Positions 48,478 through 52,577 of a stretch of 52,577 bases of DNA are shown in pieces. The DNA is from a virus. Position 1 is the first letter of the stretch, and each line of letters begins with the position of its first letter. The translations under genes and the position numbers were made by a program. Below the pieces are notes generated by a model. It saw nothing but the letters and a program-made list of their open reading frames with translations, was not told the origin of the DNA and did not search any database. The stretch is from IMG/VR virus record IMGVR_UViG_3300050139_000048, positions 1-52,577 of that record; one strand, given 5' to 3'.

Positions 48478-49074
48478 TCATTCCACGATTCCGGCGGCCT
48501 TAAGCTTCCCCTCGATCGCGTATTGCGCCAGCCGCTCGTGGTCCTTGAGGTAGCCTATTACGCGGCTCGCGTGCGCGCTTGCAGTGTCACGGTCGACGCC
48601 GGCGGCGTTGGCCGCATCCGATAGGCCGACGCGCACACCGAAGTAACGCTTGACCAGGGTATGCCGCAGCAAGTAGTTGACCGAACAGCCGGCCAGGGCA
48701 TCGGCGCGCACCTGGTCGGAAATCGCACTCAGCGCCTGCAACCATTCCCCATTCGCACGCCAGCCAGAGCAGCACGATTTTCCGCACGAGCACGGCAGCG
48801 CGCGCACCGCGAAGCGGGCGACGAGGATATGCCCGCGCAGGCGCGGCTGCAGCGCTTCGACCTCGGCCAGGATCATTCCAGCGGTTCCGGCGCCATCCAA
48901 TCCACCAAGACCACGCGGCGGTGACTTAGGCGGCTCATTGTCTAACCCAGGCGGTGTCCTATACATCATCGCCATGCCAGATGCTTTAACCGCCCCATGC
49001 TTGAAGTTGCAGGCAAAGGCGAGCGCGGCATTGACCGAACGGAACAGGGCGACTTCGGGCGTTTCGATCTGCAT
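48478..49074 (-). CDS. Q-like late transcription regulator / DNA-binding protein, 198 aa
   Basis: ARFAVRALPCSCGKSCCSGWRANGEWLQALSAIS contains a CxC..CC zinc-like cluster characteristic of Burkholderia-type phage late regulators. SLLRH-like NYLLRHTLVKRYFGVRVGLSDAANAAGVDRDTASAHASRVI is a helix-turn-helix region. Location right before the strong promoter and terminator supports a role as Q-type antiterminator. Family assignment is by architecture and context. Confidence 0.7.
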   Translation of the reverse strand: MQIETPEVALFRSVNAALAFACNFKHGAVKASGMAMMYRTPPGLDNEPPKSPPRGLGGLDGAGTAGMILAEVEALQPRLRGHILVARFAVRALPCSCGKSCCSGWRANGEWLQALSAISDQVRADALAGCSVNYLLRHTLVKRYFGVRVGLSDAANAAGVDRDTASAHASRVIGYLKDHERLAQYAIEGKLKAAGIVE

Positions 49075-49075
49075 G

Positions 49076-49282
49076 CTATTTCCCCGGCGTCCAACCGCTG
49101 ATCTTGGCGGTCATCTTCGCGCGCTCGTGCATGGAATTGGCCTCATCGCAGACGGTCGCGGCGATCCGGAACATCGCGGCGAGCTCGAGCAGGGACATCC
49201 CCGTTTGGCTTTGCGCGACGCTCACGAAAACAGATGCCTGCGTAGCCAGGGCGCTGGGCGTGACTTCGTTCTTATTTTCCAT
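49076..49282 (-). CDS. Hypothetical protein, 68 aa
   Basis: Ala/Met-rich helical protein (LLELAAMFRIAATVCDEANSMHERAK). Begins MENKNEVTPS; overlaps the previous gene by 11 bases. No recognised domain. Confidence 0.6.
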   Translation of the reverse strand: MENKNEVTPSALATQASVFVSVAQSQTGMSLLELAAMFRIAATVCDEANSMHERAKMTAKISGWTPGK

Positions 49283-49487
49283 CGGTTGCCTCCAGGTAGT
49301 CGGCGCAGCGCTTTCCGAATAATCTGCGCTTCCCGCAACTGCTCACGAATTCGGATTCAACCGCGTGCGCCGGCGTTATCTCGCGATTGATGATCCAGCC
49401 ACAACCGGCGCAGGTGCGCGCCTCGGCTTCGGCGTAGACCAGCGCCGGGTCCTTCCAGGCTGACTTCGGAAGATCGGCGCTGTTCAT
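49272..49487 (-). CDS. Small zinc-binding protein, 71 aa
   Basis: RTCAGCGWIIN (C-x2-C) and SSCGKRRLFGKRCADYLEA (C-x8-C type) make a zinc ribbon. Similar small proteins precede Q genes in other phages. Start overlaps the upstream stop (ATGA). Confidence 0.65.
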   Translation of the reverse strand: MNSADLPKSAWKDPALVYAEAEARTCAGCGWIINREITPAHAVESEFVSSCGKRRLFGKRCADYLEATDGK

Positions 49488-49633
49488 TTCCGGCCGGCTA
49501 TCCTGTCGGCAACGTCCTGCGCGATCGACGACAAGATCAGCTTCAGGATCTGCCAGGACACCCAGATCAGCACGATGATGCAGACGCCGATCGCCAAGTA
49601 CGCAGCGCCAACGGCCGGATTTCCCATGTTCAT
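49484..49633 (-). CDS. Small single-pass membrane peptide, 49 aa
   Basis: MNMGNPAVGAAYLAIGVCIIVLIWVSWQILKLIL gives one hydrophobic span, then a polar tail (SSIAQDVADRIAGRK). ATGA overlaps on both sides. Confidence 0.6.
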   Translation of the reverse strand: MNMGNPAVGAAYLAIGVCIIVLIWVSWQILKLILSSIAQDVADRIAGRK

Positions 49634-49794
49634 TTCCGCTTCCCCTTTTTCTTGGCCTTTTTCTTCGGCTTCAATGCCTTTGCAGGGGCCGGCAACCTGA
49701 TCGGCTTGGGTGCGCTCTTACCGAAGTCGCACCCTGCCCGCGGCCAGTGAATCTTTTGGCAAAGGCGGCACAGCGGGGCGTCGATCGCGCTCAT
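49630..49794 (-). CDS. Small basic Cys-containing protein, 54 aa
   Basis: MSAIDAPLCRLCQKIHWPRAGCDFGK has a C-x2-C and a further His/Cys that may bind zinc. The C-terminal half is Lys/Pro-rich and ends KKKAKKKGKRK, likely nucleic-acid binding. Confidence 0.6.
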   Translation of the reverse strand: MSAIDAPLCRLCQKIHWPRAGCDFGKSAPKPIRLPAPAKALKPKKKAKKKGKRK

Positions 49795-50024
49795 GCCGCC
49801 CTCCCTTTAAGCCAGTAATGCCAAATGCCACGCGCCCAACCGGCGGCATAGATAAAGGTCAATATGACAATTCCCCACTGCCCAGCCTTGATCGTCGCGT
49901 AGAGCCATGCTGGCTGTGCCGCTATGCCGAATATGCACGCCCATCGACGCAGCGCCGGTCTGGTGTCCTGAGATAGCCAAACAGAGGAAATCCCGCAGAC
50001 GAAGATGATGATCTGCTAGATCAT
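49791..50024 (-). pseudogene. Three-segment membrane protein gene with an amber stop at codon 3
   Basis: The ATG at 50024 overlaps the upstream stop (ATGA) and is followed by ATC and then TAG (50016-50018). The frame then stays open for 74 codons: QIIIFVCGISSVWLSQD, RRWACIFGIAAQPAWLYATI, GQWGIVILTFIYAAGWARGIW, with its stop overlapping the next ATG. These membrane segments look like a genuine phage protein. No ATG, GTG or TTG lies between the TAG and the first membrane segment, so the gene is broken or the amber is suppressed. Confidence 0.6.
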
Positions 50025-50074
50025 GCGGCCGCCAAGGCTTTGTGGGCAGCAATTTCATGGTTATCAAACTCCAT
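50021..50074 (-). CDS. Possible 17-aa peptide
   Basis: MEFDNHEIAAHKALAAA, starting inside the end of the wHTH gene and ending in the ATG of the membrane gene. The overlap pattern fits the operon, but the length gives little support. Confidence 0.3.
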   Translation of the reverse strand: MEFDNHEIAAHKALAAA

Positions 50075-50321
50075 TCCGTCTCCTCGGTTGTTTGACCACA
50101 ATCCTGAGCAGCGCCGCCCTGTTCCTGCGCTGCGGCAATTGCTCGAAAGCGCCGCGCTCCAGCAGAGTGAACACACGCCCGCAGACCGTGTTTATCGGTA
50201 GATCAGCCGCGATGCACAATTCCTGCCGGGTGAAGCTCTGCCGGCCAAAGGCTTCGAAGGCTGCCAACAAAAGGCAGGCTTCCAAGTGCTGGAGGCGGGC
50301 GGTGCGGGGATCGTGCTTCAT
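50064..50321 (-). CDS. Winged-helix DNA-binding protein, 85 aa
   Basis: LEACLLLAAFEAFGRQSFTRQELCIAADLPINTVCGRVFTLLERGAFEQL is a helix-turn-helix plus wing. MKHDP at 50321 overlaps the upstream stop (ATGA); the longer frame to 50375 is less likely. A middle-stage regulator is possible. Confidence 0.65.
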   Translation of the reverse strand: MKHDPRTARLQHLEACLLLAAFEAFGRQSFTRQELCIAADLPINTVCGRVFTLLERGAFEQLPQRRNRAALLRIVVKQPRRRNGV

Positions 50322-50638
50322 GCGGATCGCTCCCGCTTCGTCGCCACGCGCAGCTTGCCGTTTTCCCAGAGCCACAGGACATATCGCTCGAATGCGTTGC
50401 GCCAGACCTCGTAATAACCTTCGCGGCCCAGGTGCGCGCGGGTGAATAGGGCATGGCAGCGCGGACAGCCCGGAACAGCGTATGCGTCGTGCGACTTGTG
50501 CCCAGCCCCTCTACCGTGTGCCAGCATGTCGCTGTGGCATGGCACAGAGGCATCATTGCCGCAACCTTCGGCACCCAGGAGAAGGAAGCAGGGCGCGTCA
50601 TGCGCGCAGTCCAACAGGGCGCGATTGCGGTGGGTCAC
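50318..50638 (-). CDS. YbcO/DUF1364-like HNH nuclease
   Basis: 106 residues, GTG start. HRNRALLDCAHDAPCFLLLGAEGCGNDASVPCHSDML, then GRGAGHKSHDAYAVPGCPRCHALF reproduces the DUF1364 layout with zinc cysteines and catalytic His residues. YbcO-type nucleases act in phage recombination with NinB/NinG. NinB is encoded nearby at 51332. Confidence 0.78.
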   Translation of the reverse strand: MTHRNRALLDCAHDAPCFLLLGAEGCGNDASVPCHSDMLAHGRGAGHKSHDAYAVPGCPRCHALFTRAHLGREGYYEVWRNAFERYVLWLWENGKLRVATKRERSA

Positions 50639-50709
50639 GCGCTCCGCTCCAGTTGATCGAACGCCTCGCGCTCTTCATCAGCCAAAATCCACCTGGCGCC
50701 GCAGATCAT
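50635..50709 (-). CDS. Small peptide, 24 aa, possibly a remnant
   Basis: MICGARWILADEEREAFDQLERSA overlaps both neighbours (ATGA and GTGA). It follows the GIY-YIG gene and could be the end of a gene cut by that insertion or a complete minigene. Confidence 0.35.
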   Translation of the reverse strand: MICGARWILADEEREAFDQLERSA

Positions 50710-51335
50710 GCTGGCACTTCCTTGCGGGGCCATCTTTTTGCTAAAGCTGCTTTCATCCCATCGGGGCTTTTCCTACCAATTTTCGCCAGTGACATTTTCT
50801 TTCGCGTTTCAGCAGATGCCTTTTTCCCGATTCTGATAGCAGTCATTTTTGCGCACGATTCCGGCGAATGCTTTCTCCCAAGCCACGGAGTTTTCCCAAC
50901 CCCGTTTTTATTTCCTAGAGCGTTTTTGTTGCCAAGATTTGATAGCGCTAATGCCGCCCTATGGGAATCCGAAAACACTCTGCCTTTATTGACGGTTGCG
51001 TATTTATTCCCGATCGATGCTTTAGATATTCTCCGCTTCGTTTCTTCTGAGTGCTTTAATCCACTCATCCCCTCCCCGCCATCGGTAATATTGCAAAGTT
51101 CATACCCCTGGCTGCGCAACTGCGCTATTTGTTGCCTTTCATCTGCGACGGCCTGCGCCTCGGACTCGCACTCAAACACGTATATGCCTATATTTTGCCT
51201 TCCGTACTTTTTGACAACCTTGGTGTGCCAGTTATTCCGGCGATTGAAGTGATGGCTTCGATTGCCGTTACCCTTCCCAATGTAAAACGGCGTTCCGTCA
51301 GGCTTGCAATGGATATATGTATAAAAATCGCTCAT
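50706..51335 (-). CDS. GIY-YIG homing endonuclease with NUMOD3 repeats, 209 aa
   Basis: FYTYIHCKPDGTPFYIGKGNGNRSHHF is the GIY-YIG core; ADERQQIAQLRSQGYELCNITDGGEG supplies the catalytic Glu and Asn. NUMOD3 repeats follow (SEETKRRISKASIGN, SPESCAKMTAIRIGK). It is most like the gene at 25899. It lies directly after NinB with an ATGA overlap. Confidence 0.9.
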   Translation of the reverse strand: MSDFYTYIHCKPDGTPFYIGKGNGNRSHHFNRRNNWHTKVVKKYGRQNIGIYVFECESEAQAVADERQQIAQLRSQGYELCNITDGGEGMSGLKHSEETKRRISKASIGNKYATVNKGRVFSDSHRAALALSNLGNKNALGNKNGVGKTPWLGRKHSPESCAKMTAIRIGKKASAETRKKMSLAKIGRKSPDGMKAALAKRWPRKEVPA

Positions 51336-51712
51336 GTGTTCTCATACTCCACTATGTAACGCGCACCAATCACACTCTTGCACCAGCGCACCGGAGGGCT
51401 TTTTAGTCCTTGCGTACTCGGGTCGTCGCCAATCAGGAAGATTTGCGTAAGCGCGTCCGTAGTCTCTGCCTTATTCAAGTCATTGATGCTTCCGCCCAAC
51501 ATGATTAATCCCGGCGCACCCTCTCCGCGATCAATCCCAGGCATCAGACGCCAATGCTTGATAGTTCCGCAGATCATGTGCCGCCAATCGTTCTTGGTAA
51601 GTCGGAATCCGTGCCATTCAATTTGATTAGCCAAGTCACCACAGGCCGCGTGGAGCGTGTTTTTCTGCTCCTGCGTGGAATCTTCCTCGGCCCAATTGCG
51701 GGAATCGGCCAT
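51332..51712 (-). CDS. ninB: NinB-like recombination protein
   Basis: 126 residues. LHAACGDLANQIEWHGFRLTKNDWRHMICGTIKHWRLMPGIDRG and the GLIMLGGSINDL box match the NinB/Orf family, which binds single-stranded DNA and can replace RecFOR functions. The C-terminus (RWCKSVIGARYIVEYENT) is followed at once by the GIY-YIG gene. Confidence 0.8.
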   Translation of the reverse strand: MADSRNWAEEDSTQEQKNTLHAACGDLANQIEWHGFRLTKNDWRHMICGTIKHWRLMPGIDRGEGAPGLIMLGGSINDLNKAETTDALTQIFLIGDDPSTQGLKSPPVRWCKSVIGARYIVEYENT

Positions 51713-51783
51713 TACGCGGCATCCGGGAGAGCGTGTTTTCTTACTGAAAATTTGGGACTTATATACTTAACTCCCACGCTCAC
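51712..51783 (-). CDS. Possible 23-aa peptide bridging methyltransferase and NinB genes
   Basis: GTG at 51783 overlaps the methyltransferase stop (GTGA) and its TAA overlaps the NinB ATG (TAATG). The peptide is basic (VKYISPKFSVRKHALPDAA). Support is the gapless overlap only. Confidence 0.3.
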   Translation of the reverse strand: MSVGVKYISPKFSVRKHALPDAA

Positions 51784-52577
51784 GGTATAGCCTCCGCGAA
51801 CAATGGGGCGTCTGACGCGATGCGACTACGCGCGATCTCGCAATACTCCGGGTCAATCTCAATGCCGATTGCCGAAAAGCCTTCAAGCTCTGCGGCCTTG
51901 AGCGTTGAGCCGCTGCCCATGAAGGGGTCCAGCACCGTCCCGCCTTTTGGCGTCACCAGCTTGCACAGGTAGCGCATCAGGTCCGTGGGCTTCACGGTCG
52001 GATGATGGTTGCGGTTGCTGCGGTTGCTGCGGTTGCGCGGATTGTCGCCGCCTACGCCGTCAGCCTTCGTGCGGTCGGCTGAACGCTTTGGATCGAGCCA
52101 TTCCAACCCTTCTTCGCGGTCGTCTTTGCTCGCTTTGGCGCAGTAGAAGAATCGCGCGGCGCTGCCCACATCGCCACACGGCTGGAAATCTGGGCGCGCA
52201 CCAAAATCGCCATAAGTGTTGATGCTTGGGCGCTCGCCGTGTTGCGGGCCTACCGCGCCCATTTGCCCGCTCGATTCAGGAAAACATGCCAGCACTTCCT
52301 CGCCGCCGTCGTGGATCAGGTTGGCGGGCCAGCGACCTAGATCAGTTTCGCCAACAGCCTTGGACGATTGGAGCGAGCCATCCACGCGGCCAGCGAGAGA
52401 ATTACCTGCGTATTCCACATCATCGCGCATTGCATGTACTTCGCGTAATGGGCGTCCCTGTGCTTCAACCCTGCACCCATCAATATTCAACCCGCCCGTG
52501 CCGTACTGCTGCACGTTCGCCGCAACAGTCAATCCTTTGGCAAGTGGCTTGCGGGCTAGGATGATCGGCTCCCATGC
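51780..52577 (-). CDS. DNA methyltransferase, C-terminal part (continues from 1-550)
   Basis: Contains the C-terminal half of the methyltransferase started at 550. Visible motifs are ARFFYCAKASKDDREEG, HHPTVKPTDLMRYLC and LDPFMGSGSTLKAA, which is the SAM-binding FxGxG. The repeat copy 52451-52577 re-encodes residues already present in 1-127. A (CGGTTG)n-like tract near 52010-52035 encodes RNRSNRSNRN. Confidence 0.9.
   Translation of the reverse strand, partial: AWEPIILARKPLAKGLTVAANVQQYGTGGLNIDGCRVEAQGRPLREVHAMRDDVEYAGNSLAGRVDGSLQSSKAVGETDLGRWPANLIHDGGEEVLACFPESSGQMGAVGPQHGERPSINTYGDFGARPDFQPCGDVGSAARFFYCAKASKDDREEGLEWLDPKRSADRTKADGVGGDNPRNRSNRSNRNHHPTVKPTDLMRYLCKLVTPKGGTVLDPFMGSGSTLKAAELEGFSAIGIEIDPEYCEIARSRIASDAPLFAEAIP
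52451..52577. repeat. Terminal direct repeat, right copy
   Basis: Identical to 1-127. Removing one copy closes the genome and restores a continuous 406-codon methyltransferase frame. Confidence 0.95.

Noticed and set aside
1-52577. Temperate lifestyle.
   Set aside because: I found no integrase, excisionase, repressor pair or attachment site; absence from a closed genome argues against it, though an unrecognised gene could still serve.

Overview
The window is one complete, circularly closed genome of a tailed bacteriophage. The first and last 127 bases are identical (1-127 = 52451-52577), so the molecule closes at 52,450 bp, and a DNA methyltransferase gene runs across the join. The structural genes describe an HK97-fold siphovirus: P27-type small terminase, large terminase, ClpP-type prohead protease, capsid with an N-terminal scaffold region, HK97-type portal, head-tail connectors, tail terminator, tail tube, frameshifted tail chaperones and a 1372-residue tape measure. 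The base composition is GC-rich. The early-gene style (ERF plus YqaJ recombination pair, an HTPGPW-type protein, a DUF7666 repeat protein, a Q-like late regulator) and the lysis genes suggest a host among the Betaproteobacteria, such as Burkholderiales; this is inference. No integrase, excisionase or CI/Cro-type repressor was recognised, so nothing supports lysogeny.

Layout. Transcription diverges from about 6101-6233. Rightward (6234-14462) runs an early operon of small, tightly overlapping genes: the 20-unit repeat protein, tiny membrane peptides, zinc-finger proteins, ERF annealing protein, YqaJ-type exonuclease, a coiled-coil protein and a mobile-type HNH-like gene. Leftward, from 6100 through position 1 and on from 52450 down to 14527, lies everything else. 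First come replication and DNA metabolism (ParB-like protein, SF2 helicase, Toprim primase, DUF1376, DUF1064 nuclease, methyltransferase, NinB, YbcO-like nuclease). Then come small membrane proteins and a Q-like regulator (48478-49074), followed by what looks like a lambda-style late promoter and terminator. After these lie packaging (HNH, ParB-methyltransferase fusion, TerS, TerL), head, connector, tail and lysis genes (DUF5658 and LydA-like membrane proteins, holin, lytic transglycosylase, nested Rz/Rz1 spanins). Nearly all neighbours overlap by ATGA, GTGA or TGATG, which points to translational coupling.

Notable content. (1) Between the head-tail connector (36436-37128) and the head-closure gene (28037-28417) sits a 7.6 kb block on the same strand. 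It holds a DUF115-like protein, two paralogous capsule-type glycosyltransferase-like proteins, a GT9-like protein, three class I methyltransferases, a radical SAM enzyme and a further glycosyltransferase-like protein. This could be a virion-decorating glycan or protein-modification system. (2) Four free-standing GIY-YIG endonucleases and an AP2/HNH endonuclease invade the late and middle operon. Two of them, from unrelated families, share a gapless 56-nt hairpin leader with a compensatory base-pair change, the same 19-nt distance to the start, and similar first codons. (3) A protein with 20 exact 27-bp repeats varies only in two adjacent codons, all of the form NNC. (4) A canonical A AAT TTT slippery site joins the two tail chaperone frames. 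(5) Two small genes look interrupted by single stop codons.
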